Origin: Salipiger marinus
Lineage (GTDB): Bacteria > Pseudomonadota > Alphaproteobacteria > Rhodobacterales > Rhodobacteraceae
DNA length: 64,000 nt
Assembly (NCBI RefSeq): GCF_900100085.1
Contig: NZ_FNEJ01000001.1
Span: forward strand, 248,001-312,000
Direction: 5' to 3'
Positions 7,968-16,944 of this stretch are shown here, piece by piece (position 1 is the first letter of the stretch; each line of letters starts with the position of its first letter). The notes under the pieces are model-generated. The model did not search any database and was not told where the DNA came from. It worked only from the letters and a program-made list of their open reading frames with translations. A program made the translations under genes and the position numbers.

Positions 7968-9051
7968 TCAGGGGGATGGCCCCTGTGGCGGCCAAGCCAG
8001 CGACAGCGCCACCAGCCGGTGCAGCTGCCCCTCCGCGGCGGGCCAGACCCGTGCCGCGGTGACCCGCAGGCCAGCCGAGGGCAGCGCGTAGCTGACCCGC
8101 ATCGGACCGGCGGTTTTCCACGCGACGGTGGGCTCGTCCGGCAGCGGATCCTGCAGCCGCGGATCGGCCAGCAGCGCCTGCATGTCCTGCCGCAGCCCCT
8201 CGCCCCGGTCGGGGTCAAGATTGGCATTGCCCATCAGCACGAAAGGCCCCGCCCCCCCCGTCAAAGCCGCCCTCCATCCACAGCGACCACAGCCGCAGCT
8301 CGTCGGCGTTGCGGCGGCCATTGCGATCCTCCGGCCCGTCAAAGACCGGGGGCGTGGCGGCGAAGGCCAGCAGGGTCAGCGGCCCCTCTGGCGCGTCCAG
8401 CGTGACCACCCAATGGCCGGTGGAGGACAGGCGCTGCAGGTCATGCCCGGGATCATCGGCGGCGATGCGGCTCTGCGGCAGATCACGCCACAGCAGCTCC
8501 GACAGATCGCGCGCCACGGTCAGAGGCCAGCGCGACAGCAGCGCCATGCCGCCCTGCCCGGCAAAGCGGCCATAGCCCTGCGCGTCCCGCGCGCCGCCCA
8601 GCCGCCCGTCGCCATCCAGATCGCGCCCGGTGGCCATGCCGGTATTGGGCAGCAAGGCCAGCCGGTGCGGATAGGCGGCCCCGCCTTCCGCCAGCAGCGC
8701 CGCAAGGGCCGACAGCGCGGCACCGCCCGCGTCAAAATCCACATGGGTCAGCAGCAGCACATCCGGCGCCGCCTCTGTCACCTGCGCCACCAGCGCCTGC
8801 AGATCCGGCCCCGGTTCCTGCAGGTCGCGCAGCAGCAGGCCCGGCCCGTCACGGGACAGATCGGCATGCCATGTCGCAAGGGTCAGATCCGCCGCATGGC
8901 CGGGCAGCGCCAGCAGCAGCGCCAGAAGCAGGCTCAGGCCGCCTGCAACTGCGCCTGCGCATAGGCGCGACGGCGTTTTTCTTCGATCAGCTGGGCGATG
9001 CGCGTCAGCGCGATGCCCCGCATGATCAGGCTGGCAGGAAGAAAGGCCCAT
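7968..9051 (-). pseudogene. Endonuclease/exonuclease/phosphatase family protein, frameshifted
   Basis: Two reverse-strand frames together make one secreted EEP-superfamily protein. The first part has a hydrophobic signal segment ending PGHAAD, then TLATWHADLSRDGPG and VLLLTHVDFD, and reaches RNADELRLWSLW. The second part resumes with GPFVLMGNANLDPDRGEG, the expected metal-ligand region, and runs to 7968. The break falls in a run of eight C at 8252-8259 (G on the coding strand); seven bases would restore one frame. It is either a true frameshift, a slippage site or a sequencing error. The start is uncertain: the signal peptide overlaps the end of the upstream gene, and the nearest ATG (9051) lies well inside that gene. 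Confidence 0.68.
8252..8259. repeat. Homopolymer run of eight C at the frameshift
   Basis: Eight consecutive C between G8251 and G8260. It is exactly where the two reading frames of the EEP-family gene must join; a run of seven gives a continuous protein reading DGGAGPFVLMG. Confidence 0.85.
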
Positions 9052-9764
9052 GCGCTCATCGTCCAGATCAGGGTCTGCGGATGGGTGAGGGACAGCGGGT
9101 CGATCATTCCAACCGCAAACTTCATGATCGCCGGGATCAGGAATGGCAGAAGAAACCCTAAGGCCACGTTAACATGCGCATCCCGTTTCAGGCGGCGCAG
9201 CACGTCGCCGCCGGTGGTGGGATCAAAAAGCGGCAGATTGACCCAGAAATTGAAGGATCCGCGCCGGACCGGCCAGTTCAGCAGCCGCACCGTCACCACA
9301 AAGGCCGCCATGGTCAGCAGCGAGGCGAGATAGGCGAGCCCGGCATGCGTGCGCAGCCGCGCAAGTTCGGCGCCAGACATGTCTTCGGTGCCCAGAAGCA
9401 CCATCAGCCGCACCGGCGAGAACGGAAAATCCAGCGCATGGCCGATTCCCGTGCCCAGCGTGGTCAGCCAGACGGTCAGCCCGGTCGGATGGATCTCGCC
9501 CCGCGCGATCAGCGTCAGGCTCAGCACCGTGGCCAGAAGTGCTATGGCGCGGATGCGGTTGAACGGCGGCGCGTCACGGAATTCGACGATGGAGGGATAG
9601 TCGCCATAATATTCGGCAAAGGTCAGAACGGCGGCGATCAGCGCCAGAAGTGCGGTGATATGCGCGCTGTCCACAGGCTTTTCGGGCAGCAGCAGCGCGG
9701 GCGCCGCCACCAGCAGCGCCATCACAACGGCCCGCGAGCCGGCTTTCACCAGGCGATCAATCAC
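8934..9764 (-). CDS. Conserved hypothetical membrane protein
   Basis: A 276-residue protein with about five to six hydrophobic helices (for example AVVMALLVAAPALLL, IRAIALLATVLSLTLIA, ALGFLLPFLIPAIM, LIWTMSAWAFLPASLI) and a basic C-terminus. It carries YYGDYPSIVEFRDAPPFNR after the second helix. I do not recognise a functional family; similar proteins are, to my knowledge, common in Rhodobacterales without assigned role. The GTG at 9764 is preferred, with GAGAGG upstream; an ATG at 9944 would add 60 hydrophilic residues unlike a membrane-protein N-terminus. Its end overlaps the start region of the frameshifted EEP-family gene, suggesting co-transcription. Confidence 0.68.
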   Translation of the reverse strand: MIDRLVKAGSRAVVMALLVAAPALLLPEKPVDSAHITALLALIAAVLTFAEYYGDYPSIVEFRDAPPFNRIRAIALLATVLSLTLIARGEIHPTGLTVWLTTLGTGIGHALDFPFSPVRLMVLLGTEDMSGAELARLRTHAGLAYLASLLTMAAFVVTVRLLNWPVRRGSFNFWVNLPLFDPTTGGDVLRRLKRDAHVNVALGFLLPFLIPAIMKFAVGMIDPLSLTHPQTLIWTMSAWAFLPASLIMRGIALTRIAQLIEEKRRRAYAQAQLQAA

Positions 9765-10108
9765 GTGCTCTGCCTCTCTGGTCCGGACGGAGTCGGTCTG
9801 GCGCCAACCCTTTGTCCCACCTTGCCGCCTTGGGGCGGACTGCCTCATTATCGCCCAAATTCTGCCCACTTTCACTCCAGCCATCAATATTTCCGTAATA
9901 AAGACAGCCACAATCGGGCGGATTCGTGGAGAAACAGGTGCCATTTTGCATCAATCCCCAAGGCAATAGCGGATCCTCCCCCAGACGCCACAAGATATGG
10001 TCAGAGACGTTGCGGGATCCCGCCGCGCCGGTTTGACATGGCTCATGGCCCGGTGCCGCCGGACAGGGTTCAACGGACGCAGCACGAGCAGCAATCACGG
10101 AGACGCGC
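9765..10108. other. 344-bp intergenic region between divergent genes
   Basis: This separates the membrane-protein gene (minus) from the CoA-transferase pair (plus), so promoters for both should lie here. The stretch at about 9885-9960 is relatively AT-rich (CAATATTTCCGTAATAAAG) and a TTGACA occurs near 10034. No convincing -35/-10 pair, operator palindrome or small gene could be supported. Confidence 0.4.
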
Positions 10109-10762
10109 ATGCATCCTGCCATCACCCCCGAAGACGCGGCAGCGCTGATCCCGGACGGGGCCTCGGTCCTGCTGTCGGGATTCATGGGCGTGGGCACGCC
10201 CGACCGCGTGGTCCGCGCGCTCGCCGCCTCCGGGCGCCGCAACCTGACGCTGATCGTCAACGATGCCGCCCGCCCGCATCTGGGGGTAGGCCCGCTGATC
10301 GCCGCGCGCTGCGTGCGGAAATTCATCGGCAGCCATATCGGGCTGAACCCCGACGTGCAGGCGCAGATGCGCGCGGGCACGCTGGAGGTGGATCTGGTCC
10401 CGCAGGGCACCTTTGTCGAACGCATCCGCGCCGCAGGCATGGGGCTGGGCGGGGTGCTGACCCCCACCGGGCTCGGCACGCTGGTGGCCAAGGGCAAGCG
10501 GGTGATCGAGGTGGAGGGCAAACCCTTCCTGCTGGAACCGCCGCTGCGCGCGGATTTTGCGCTGATCGCCGCGCGCAGCTGCGATTATGTCGGCAACCTG
10601 ACCTACATGCTGAGCGCCACGAATTTCAATCCGATCATGGCGCTGGCCGGGGCGGTGGTGATCGCGGAACCCGAAGAGATCGTGCCGATCGGAATGATCC
10701 CGCCAGATGCGGTCAAAACGCCGGGCGTGCTGGTGGATCATGTGATCCGGAGGGCGGCATGA
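10109..10762 (+). CDS. 3-oxoacid CoA-transferase subunit A
   Basis: A 217-residue alpha subunit of a type I CoA-transferase. GASVLLSGFMGVGTPDRVV near the N-terminus and GGVLTPTGLGTLVAKGK near 120 are family signatures. It works with subunit B to move CoA between a short acyl group such as succinyl-CoA and a 3-oxoacid. The start ATG is preceded by GGAG nine bases upstream. It overlaps subunit B by ATGA. No thiolase or dehydrogenase gene is next to it, so acetoacetate (AtoDA) versus 3-oxoadipate (PcaIJ) use cannot be decided. Confidence 0.9.
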   Translation: MHPAITPEDAAALIPDGASVLLSGFMGVGTPDRVVRALAASGRRNLTLIVNDAARPHLGVGPLIAARCVRKFIGSHIGLNPDVQAQMRAGTLEVDLVPQGTFVERIRAAGMGLGGVLTPTGLGTLVAKGKRVIEVEGKPFLLEPPLRADFALIAARSCDYVGNLTYMLSATNFNPIMALAGAVVIAEPEEIVPIGMIPPDAVKTPGVLVDHVIRRAA

Positions 10763-11433
10763 GACCGGATCCGCACCTGATGACCCCCAAGGATCTGATC
10801 GCCCGCCGCGTGGCGCAGGAGATCCGGCCCGGCACGCTGGTCAATCTGGGCATCGGCATTCCGACCCGGGTCTCCGATCACCTGCCCGAAGGGATGGGCG
10901 TGTTCTTCCAGTGGGAAAACGGCGTGGTCGGACTGGGTCACCGCCCGCCCGAGGGCATGGGCGACCGGCACCTGACCGATGCGGGGGGCAGCTGCGTGTC
11001 GGCGGTGCCCGGCGCCTCGATCATCGACAGCGCCTTTTCCTTCGGGCTGATCCGGGGCGGGCATCTGGATCTGACCGTGCTCGGCGGGCTGCAGGTGGAT
11101 GCGCGGGGGCGGCTCGCCAACTGGATGATCCCCGGGGAATATGTGCCCGGAATGGGCGGCGCCATGGATCTGGTGACCGGGGCCAAGCGGGTGATCGTGG
11201 CGATGCTGCATTGCGTCCACGGCCAGTCCAAGATCGTGCCGGAATGCACGCTGCCCCTTACCTCGCCGCGGCGGGTCGACCTGATCGTGACCGAGCTTGC
11301 GGTGATCGCCCCGCGCGAGGACGGGCTGCACCTGCTGGAAACAGCACCAGATGTCAGTCTGGCCGAGGTTCTGGCCGCGACCGCAGCGCCGCTGCTGGTG
11401 GCGGGGGAAGTGCCGGAGATGGATCTTCGCTGA
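10759..11433 (+). CDS. 3-oxoacid CoA-transferase subunit B
   Basis: A 224-residue beta subunit. LVNLGIGIPTRVSDHL is the family N-terminal signature and QWENGVVGLG carries the catalytic glutamate that forms the CoA-thioester intermediate. GGHLDLTVLGGLQVD and IVPECTLPLTS follow as in known B subunits. Its ATG overlaps the subunit A stop (ATGA), so the two are made in equal amounts. The gene is followed by a long inverted repeat that probably ends transcription between it and the convergent leuD. Confidence 0.91.
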   Translation: MRPDPHLMTPKDLIARRVAQEIRPGTLVNLGIGIPTRVSDHLPEGMGVFFQWENGVVGLGHRPPEGMGDRHLTDAGGSCVSAVPGASIIDSAFSFGLIRGGHLDLTVLGGLQVDARGRLANWMIPGEYVPGMGGAMDLVTGAKRVIVAMLHCVHGQSKIVPECTLPLTSPRRVDLIVTELAVIAPREDGLHLLETAPDVSLAEVLAATAAPLLVAGEVPEMDLR

Positions 11434-11454
11434 ACCGTCGCACGGGAGGGCGAG

Positions 11455-11575
11455 GGCAGAGGGGGCGCTGCCCCCGCGCCTGCGGCGCCCCCCGGAGTTT
11501 ATCCGGCAAGATGAACCGCAGGCTCCGCACCCGGCTTCATCTTGCCCCTAAACTCCCGCCGGAGGCAGGCCGGAG
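11455..11575. repeat. Long intergenic inverted repeat, copy 1
   Basis: Arms GGAGTTT...CAAGATGAA (11494-11514) and TTCATCTTG...AAACTCC (11536-11556) pair across a 21-base loop. A GGGGGCGCTGCCCCC palindrome lies just before, and CCGCCGGAGGCAGG just after. It sits between convergent genes (CoA-transferase B and leuD) and could serve as a two-way terminator. It is a divergent member of the family also seen near 14340, 29021, 34791 and 60221. Confidence 0.7.
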
Positions 11576-11653
11576 CGTGCCCCGGGCGCGGGGGCGGGAC
11601 ATGGCGCGGACGGCTGCCAGAAGCCGCCCGCGGATTTCGCAGTCAGGCAGGGA

Positions 11654-12259
11654 TCAGACCCAGGGGCGGGACTGGGCGGACTGGCTTTCGAAGCTGTCGA
11701 TGGCGGTGACCTTTTCCATGGTCAGGCCGATGTCATCGAGCCCGTTCATCAGGCAATGCTTGCGGAACGGATCCAGTTCGAAGGCGAAGCTTTCGCCATC
11801 GGAGGTGGTGACGGTCTGGTTTTCCAGATCCACGGTCATGCGGGCGTTGGAGCCTTTTTCGGCATCCTTCATCAGCACGTCGACCGCCTCCTGCGGCAGC
11901 ACGATGGGCAGCATGCCGTTCTTGAAGCAGTTGTTGTAGAAGATGTCGGCGAAGGAGGTGGAGATCACCGCCTTCACGCCAAAATCCGCCAGCGCCCAAG
12001 GCGCGTGTTCGCGCGAGGAGCCGCAGCCGAAATTGTCCCCGGCGACGAGGATCTGCGCCTCGCGGTACTGGGGTTTGTTCAGCACGAAATCGGGGTTCTC
12101 CGTCCCGTCGGCGAGATAGCGCATCTCGTCAAAGGCATGCACGCCGAGGCCGGAGCGCTTGATCGTCTTCAGAAACTGCTTCGGGATGATCATGTCGGTG
12201 TCGATATTGACCAGCGGCATGGGCGCCGCGATCCCGGTCAGCTTTTCGAATTTTTCCAT
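11654..12259 (-). CDS. leuD: 3-isopropylmalate dehydratase small subunit
   Basis: A 201-residue small subunit of isopropylmalate isomerase, which swaps the hydroxyl position of isopropylmalate in leucine synthesis together with Leu[16 protein letters not shown] near residue 17 and the [17 protein letters not shown] loop are diagnostic. The ATG at 12259 has an AGGAGG nine bases upstream; the open frame upstream is not used. It lies 132 bases downstream of leuC, with a strong hairpin in the gap, so its level may be set separately from leuC. Confidence 0.95.
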   Translation of the reverse strand: MEKFEKLTGIAAPMPLVNIDTDMIIPKQFLKTIKRSGLGVHAFDEMRYLADGTENPDFVLNKPQYREAQILVAGDNFGCGSSREHAPWALADFGVKAVISTSFADIFYNNCFKNGMLPIVLPQEAVDVLMKDAEKGSNARMTVDLENQTVTTSDGESFAFELDPFRKHCLMNGLDDIGLTMEKVTAIDSFESQSAQSRPWV

Positions 12260-12355
12260 CTGTCCCTCCTGGGGGCCGGGGCCGGGATCCGGGGTCTGCG
12301 CGGCAGGGCTGATGTCCTGCGCGGGACCGGGCCGGATCCTGTCTGCCCGAACTGC

Positions 12356-12382
12356 AAAACAGGGGCCCCGCACCGGGGCCCC
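12356..12382 (-). terminator. Hairpin terminator between leuC and leuD
   Basis: On the reverse strand GGGGCCCC-GGTGC-GGGGCCCC is followed by TGTTTT: a perfect 8-bp GC stem (12382-12375 with 12369-12362), a 5-base loop and a short U-run. It begins nine bases after the leuC stop. Being inside the leuCD gap, it would limit read-through into leuD. Confidence 0.75.
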
Positions 12383-12391
12383 GGGGATCGT

Positions 12392-13813
12392 TCAGGCCTG
12401 AGCCGGTTCGGTCATCAGGTCGCGCACATCGGTCAGGCGCCCGGTGATGGCCGCCGCTGCCGCCATGGCGGGCGACATCAGATGCGTGCGTCCGCCCTTG
12501 CCCTGCCGGCCCTCGAAATTGCGGTTCGAGGTGGCGGCGCAGCGTTCGCCGGGCGACAGCTGGTCGGGGTTCATGGCAAGGCACATGGAGCAGCCCGCCA
12601 GGCGCCATTCGAAGCCCGCATCAAGGAAGATCTGCGCCAGACCTTCCTCTTCGGCCTGAGCGCGGACCAGACCGGAGCCCGGCACCACCATGGCGCGCAT
12701 GCCGTCCTTGATCTTCTTGCCCTTGAGGATGGCGGCAGCGGCGCGCAGATCCTCGATCCGGCCATTGGTGCAGGATCCGATGAACACCGTGTCGATGGCG
12801 ATGTCGGTCAGCTTCTGCCCCGGCTTCAGGCCCATATAGTCCAGCGCGCGCTGCGCCGCCTCGACCTTGCCGCCTTTGAAATCGGCAGGCGCGGGCACGG
12901 CGGCGGTGATGGGCAGCACGTCCTCGGGCGAGGTGCCCCATGTGACCACGGGGGCGATGTCTTCGCCGCGCAGGGTCACGACCTTGTCCCAATGCGCGTC
13001 GTCATCGGAATAAAGCGTCTTCCACCACGCCAGCGCCGCCTCGAACTGGGCGCCTTTGGGGGCGTGCGGGCGGCCCTGGACATAGGCGAAGGTGGTTTCG
13101 TCCGGCGCGATGAGCCCCGCGCGGGCGCCGCCCTCGATCGCCATGTTGCAGACGGTCATCCGGCCTTCCATCGACAGCGAGCGGATCGCCTCGCCGCAAT
13201 ATTCGATGACATAACCGGTGCCGCCCGCGGTGCCGGTGGCGCCGATGACGGACAGGGTGATGTCCTTGGCGGTGACGCCCGGGGCAAGCTGCCCGGTGAT
13301 CTCCACCTTCATGTTCTTGGATTTCTTCTGGATCAGCGTCTGGGTGGCCAGCACATGTTCCACCTCGGAGGTGCCGATGCCATGGGCCAGCGCCCCGAAG
13401 GCGCCATGGGTCGCGGTGTGGCTGTCGCCGCAGACCACGGTCATGCCCGGCAGGGTCCAGCCCTGTTCGGGGCCGACGATATGCACGATGCCCTGACGGA
13501 CATCGTCCACCGGGTAATAATGCACGCCGAAATCGCGGGCGTTGCGGTCCAGCGCCTCGACCTGAATGCGGCTTTCCTCGTTCTCGATGCCCTTGGCGCG
13601 GTCGAGCGTGGTGGGCACGTTGTGGTCGGGCACGGCGATGGTGCGGCCCGGGGCGCGCACCTTGCGGCCCGCCAGACGCAGGCCTTCAAAGGCCTGCGGG
13701 CTGGTCACCTCGTGCACGAGGTGGCGGTCGATATACAGAAGGCAGGTGCCGTCTTCGTCCTGCTGGACGACATGGGCATCCCAGATCTTGTCATAGAGCG
13801 TCTTGCCGGACAT
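12392..13813 (-). CDS. leuC: 3-isopropylmalate dehydratase large subunit
   Basis: A 473-residue aconitase-family enzyme, full length. The [4Fe-4S] ligands are visible in FIGSCTNGR (near residue 350) and [12 protein letters not shown] (near 410); [14 protein letters not shown] and the N-terminal [14 protein letters not shown] agree with LeuC. It forms the isomerase with LeuD in the leucine pathway in the cytoplasm. The ATG at 13813 follows GAGAGG. The 260-base upstream region was examined for a leader peptide rich in leucine codons and none was convincing. Confidence 0.96.
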   Translation of the reverse strand: MSGKTLYDKIWDAHVVQQDEDGTCLLYIDRHLVHEVTSPQAFEGLRLAGRKVRAPGRTIAVPDHNVPTTLDRAKGIENEESRIQVEALDRNARDFGVHYYPVDDVRQGIVHIVGPEQGWTLPGMTVVCGDSHTATHGAFGALAHGIGTSEVEHVLATQTLIQKKSKNMKVEITGQLAPGVTAKDITLSVIGATGTAGGTGYVIEYCGEAIRSLSMEGRMTVCNMAIEGGARAGLIAPDETTFAYVQGRPHAPKGAQFEAALAWWKTLYSDDDAHWDKVVTLRGEDIAPVVTWGTSPEDVLPITAAVPAPADFKGGKVEAAQRALDYMGLKPGQKLTDIAIDTVFIGSCTNGRIEDLRAAAAILKGKKIKDGMRAMVVPGSGLVRAQAEEEGLAQIFLDAGFEWRLAGCSMCLAMNPDQLSPGERCAATSNRNFEGRQGKGGRTHLMSPAMAAAAAITGRLTDVRDLMTEPAQA

Positions 13814-14076
13814 GGGGGTCCTCTCCGGATAGGTGAACTGGCTTGAGCTTCAGCGCGGGCTGTTCGTCCCGCGCCGGGGCGGGCTTGGGCAGCCTTATAG
13901 ACGCGCCAGAACCGAAAAGGTGGCGCCGTGGAACCGTTCGCGCAGACGCACGCGGTCTCCGAGGTCGAATACCCGAGTCATGCCAGCGGGGATACAGGGC
14001 TTCGCGCCGCCGATCAAGAGCGGCTGGAACCTGCGGGCCCTGTCGCGCGTAGAGGCGGGTGTCCGGGAGTCCGCCG

Positions 14077-14193
14077 ATGAGTCCGCTCAACATCGTCCAT
14101 CTGTGCCTGATCGCGCTGCTGCTGTCGGCGCTGGCCCTCAGCCTGCCCGTGGCCGAGCCACAGGATCTGTCGCTGATGCTGCCGCGCCGCTGA
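14077..14193 (+). CDS. Possible 38-residue membrane peptide
   Basis: A short plus-strand frame encodes a peptide starting MSPLNIVHLCLIALLLSAL, with one hydrophobic helix and a short C-terminal tail (DLSLMLPRR). GGGAG lies about eight bases before the ATG. It sits between leuC (divergent) and pbpC (convergent), right before a repeat array. No family is recognised. It may be a real small protein of Rhodobacterales type or a chance frame in GC-rich DNA. Confidence 0.33.
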   Translation: MSPLNIVHLCLIALLLSALALSLPVAEPQDLSLMLPRR

Positions 14194-14227
14194 GCCCCCT
14201 CGCGCCAGAGGCGCGGCAATGCTTAAG

Positions 14228-14337
14228 GCGAGGGGCTCTGCCCCTCGCCCCGGAGGCGCGGTAATGGGAAAGGCGAGGGGCGCTGCCCCTCGCGCCGGAG
14301 GCGCGGCACGAAGCAGGCGAGGGGCGCTGCCCCTCGC
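14228..14337. repeat. Three tandem 21-bp palindromes
   Basis: Units at 14228-14248, 14273-14293 and 14317-14337 each read GCGAGGGGC, three bases, GCCCCTCGC. They are spaced 44-45 bases start to start and separated by related GGAGGCGCGG sequence. Each forms a 9-bp hairpin. They lie downstream of the possible small ORF and of the convergent pbpC. Confidence 0.85.
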
Positions 14338-14370
14338 GCTCCCCGGGATATTTTTGCCAAGAAGAAGGGG
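14338..14370. repeat. Half copy of the intergenic inverted-repeat family
   Basis: CTCCCCGGGATATTTTTGCC followed by AAGAAGAAGG matches one arm of the repeats near 29021, 34791 and 60221, but the opposite arm is missing here. It immediately follows the tandem palindromes and is 12 bases from the pbpC stop. Confidence 0.65.
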
Positions 14371-14381
14371 CGGGCCCGGCG

Positions 14382-16394
14382 CTAGCGCAGGTCGATACGG
14401 ACGCGGCCAGAGCGGCCTTCGGCATCGATCACCGACAGGGTGGTGAAGCCGGGACCGGAGAGGGGCGCCAGAAATTCCGGGCTGCGCTGGCCGGTGAGCA
14501 GCGGCGCGCCATCGGCCAGCAGCGTGTAGGGTGGCGTGCCGCCCCGCAGCTTGACCGGCACGCCCTGCGGCGTGGCGGCAAGCCGGGCGCCATCGGGCGG
14601 GAAGGTCAGGCGCAGCGGTTCGGCCTCGGCCCGGGGGCCGAAGCGCTGCAGATGCGGCGGCAGGTCGGCATTGGCCAGCAGCAGCGTGTCGGGCGGCGGT
14701 GGCGGCAGCGGCGTGGGGTGCAGGCGGCCCAGCGCCTCGAAGAGCAGCGGGGCGGCAAGATCGCCGCCAAAGGCGCCGGGCACCGGGGTGCCGTCAGGCC
14801 GCCCGATCCAGACGCCCGCCACATGGCGCCCGTCCCAGCCCAGCGCCCATGCGTCGCGATGCCCGTAGCTGGTGCCGGTCTTGTAGGCGACGCGCCCGGG
14901 TGGTCCCGCCTGTGGTGGCGGCGGCAGCCCGGCCAGCACATGGCCCACCATCCATGCCGCGCGCGGCGCCATCAGCGGCGTGGCGGCGGCGGGGGCCGCA
15001 TGGCGCTGCCAGCGCAGCGGGCGCGCCTGCCCGCCTTGGGCCAGTGCCGCGTAAAGCGTCACCATCTCTTCGGGGGTGAGACCGATGCCGCCAAGGCTGA
15101 TGGCGAGCCCTGCACGCCCGCCCGCCAGATCGGGGGCAAGCCCCGCGCCCTGCAGCGCCGCCATGACATGGGCGGGGCCCAGCGCCTCGGTCAGGCGGAC
15201 CACGGGGATGTTGAGCGACAGCTGCAGCGCCTCGGCCACGCGGATGTCGCCGCGGTAGGCGCCGTCGAAATTCTGCGGCGCCCATGTGCCGAACTGCGCG
15301 GGCGTGTCAGAGATCAGCGTTTCGGGATGGGCGAGGCCCCGGTCGAAGGCCAGCCCGTAGATCAGCGGCTTCAGCGTCGATCCGGGCGAGCGCCGGGCGC
15401 GGGTCATGTCGACAAAGCCCTGCCCCTGTTCGGCATAGCGGGCGGATCCGAGGCTGGCGAGGATCTCTCCGGTCTGGTGGTCGGCCACGATCAGCGCCAG
15501 CGACAGGCCGGGATCGCGCCCGGCCATATAGGTGGCGGCCAGATCCTCCAGCCGTGCCTGCAGCCCCGCCTCCAGCGTCAGGTCATGGCGGCCCGGCCCC
15601 AGTGCCGCGGCGCGGTCGGCCAGATGCGGCGCAAGCTGCGGCAGGGCGCGGCGGGTGGCGGGCACCGGTTCGCCCTTGGCGGCGGCGGCGCTGGCCGCAT
15701 CCAGCGCGCCCGCCGTCACCAGCCGGTCCAGCACCCGGTCGCGCGCGGCGCGGGCGGCCTGCGGATGGCGGTCAGGTCGGCGGGCCTCTGGCGATTGTGG
15801 CAGGGCCACCAGCAGGGCGATCTGCGCAGGGGTCAGGCGGGCCGGTTCCTTGCCGAACCAGACAAGGCTCGCGGCGCGCAGCCCCTCGACATTGCCGCCA
15901 TAGGGGGCGCGGCCCAGATAAAGCTGCAGGATCTGCGCCTTGGTCAGCCGCCGTTCCAGCGCCAGCGCCAGCCGCACCTGCCGCAGCTTGCCCGCCCATG
16001 TGCCGGTGCCGCTGTCCTCCAGCAGGCGGGCGACCTGCATGGTCAGGGTCGAGGCGCCGGAGACGATCCGCCCCGCCGTCAGCCCCTGCCCCGCCGCGCG
16101 CAGCACCGCCAGCGCATCGACCCCGGAATGCCGGTAGAACCGCCGGTCCTCATAGGCGACCAGCATGTCGAAGAAGCGCGGATCGACCTGATCGCCCCCC
16201 AGCGCCATGCGCCAGATGCCGTCTTCGACCTGATAGGCGCGCAGCAGCACGCCGTTTCGGTCGCGCACCTCGGTGGCGGTGGCCTGTAGCAGCGGCGGCA
16301 GATCGGTGGCGGCGATCCAGTCCTCGGCCCGGTCGCGGGCAAAGGCCAGCGCCCAGAGCAGCAGGACCAGCGCGAGCAGGCCGCGCCTAGCCAT
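14382..16394 (-). CDS. pbpC: Penicillin-binding protein 1C
   Basis: A 670-residue class A PBP. There is one N-terminal membrane anchor (about residues 4-20). A glycosyltransferase domain has EDRRFYRHSGVD and later GASTLTMQVARLL. The transpeptidase domain has SPGSTLKPL (catalytic Ser), the SLN motif and YKTGTSYGHRD. A C-terminal Bi-PBP type domain spans about residues 590-670. It would polymerise and possibly crosslink peptidoglycan in the periplasm. The ATG at 16394 overlaps the upstream gene by eight bases; the longer frame is discarded. It is the last gene of an operon with alpha-2-macroglobulin, the arrangement known from yfhM-pbpC of other Proteobacteria. Confidence 0.95.
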   Translation of the reverse strand: MARRGLLALVLLLWALAFARDRAEDWIAATDLPPLLQATATEVRDRNGVLLRAYQVEDGIWRMALGGDQVDPRFFDMLVAYEDRRFYRHSGVDALAVLRAAGQGLTAGRIVSGASTLTMQVARLLEDSGTGTWAGKLRQVRLALALERRLTKAQILQLYLGRAPYGGNVEGLRAASLVWFGKEPARLTPAQIALLVALPQSPEARRPDRHPQAARAARDRVLDRLVTAGALDAASAAAAKGEPVPATRRALPQLAPHLADRAAALGPGRHDLTLEAGLQARLEDLAATYMAGRDPGLSLALIVADHQTGEILASLGSARYAEQGQGFVDMTRARRSPGSTLKPLIYGLAFDRGLAHPETLISDTPAQFGTWAPQNFDGAYRGDIRVAEALQLSLNIPVVRLTEALGPAHVMAALQGAGLAPDLAGGRAGLAISLGGIGLTPEEMVTLYAALAQGGQARPLRWQRHAAPAAATPLMAPRAAWMVGHVLAGLPPPPQAGPPGRVAYKTGTSYGHRDAWALGWDGRHVAGVWIGRPDGTPVPGAFGGDLAAPLLFEALGRLHPTPLPPPPPDTLLLANADLPPHLQRFGPRAEAEPLRLTFPPDGARLAATPQGVPVKLRGGTPPYTLLADGAPLLTGQRSPEFLAPLSGPGFTTLSVIDAEGRSGRVRIDLR

Positions 16395-16944
16395 CCTCCG
16401 CCGTCCAGAGCCCGGGATAGAGCGTGACAAAGCCCGACGCCGCCACCGCCAGCTGGGTGCGGAAATCGGTCTGCCACGCGTGATAGCTGACCAGCCCGCC
16501 CCGGTCGCGCAGATAGGTCTGGTCCAGCGGATCAAGGCTTGGCCCCGGCAGGCGCAGCCATGCGGCGCGGGTGGCGATGCGCCCCACCTCGGGCAGGCGG
16601 CGCAGCGGCATCAGGTTGGTGGCGGGGGTGAAGGCGAAATCCACATCCTCGCAGCCGTGAAGATGCGGCTGGGGCACGCCGTTCAGCGTCCATTGCCCCT
16701 TGTCGCAGGTCAGCCGCAGCGCCAGATCCTGCCCGGCATGGCTTCCGGTCACATCGGCGCTGCGGGTGCGCCAGTCCGGCCCGGTGCGGATGACGTAATC
16801 CAGCGCGGCCCAGCCGGTGCCATCGCGGAACCGGGCATGGCCCAGCAGCATGAAGCCGCCCTCGTGCCGGGCAAGGCGGCATTTGTCCTCGCCGTCGCGG
16901 TCCAGCGCGCGCCAGTGGATATGGGCCAGTGTGGTGCCGGTCAT
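16387..16944 (-). CDS. Putative glycolipid-binding family protein (PF06475-like)
   Basis: A 185-residue protein without signal peptide or membrane helix. The pattern DYVIRTGPDWRTRSADV, then GCEDVDFAFTPATNLMPLRRL, then a tail ending TLYPGLW matches the family named putative glycolipid-binding; biochemical knowledge of it is thin. The ATG at 16944 overlaps the alpha-2-macroglobulin stop (ATGA) and its end overlaps pbpC by eight bases, so it is tightly coupled inside the envelope operon. This extra gene is not part of the classical yfhM-pbpC pair. A role in handling a lipid-linked precursor or envelope lipid is only a guess. Confidence 0.75.
   Translation of the reverse strand: MTGTTLAHIHWRALDRDGEDKCRLARHEGGFMLLGHARFRDGTGWAALDYVIRTGPDWRTRSADVTGSHAGQDLALRLTCDKGQWTLNGVPQPHLHGCEDVDFAFTPATNLMPLRRLPEVGRIATRAAWLRLPGPSLDPLDQTYLRDRGGLVSYHAWQTDFRTQLAVAASGFVTLYPGLWTAEDG

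Noticed and set aside
11756-13846. A plus-strand frame opposite leuD and leuC
   Set aside because: Overlaps two firmly identified genes on the other strand and lacks any recognisable domain.
13814-14076. Leucine leader peptide upstream of leuC
   Set aside because: No short ORF with a run of Leu codons followed by alternative hairpins was found on the leuC strand.
14228-14337. CRISPR-like array
   Set aside because: Only three palindromic units; the intervening DNA is related sequence rather than unique spacers, and there are no cas genes.
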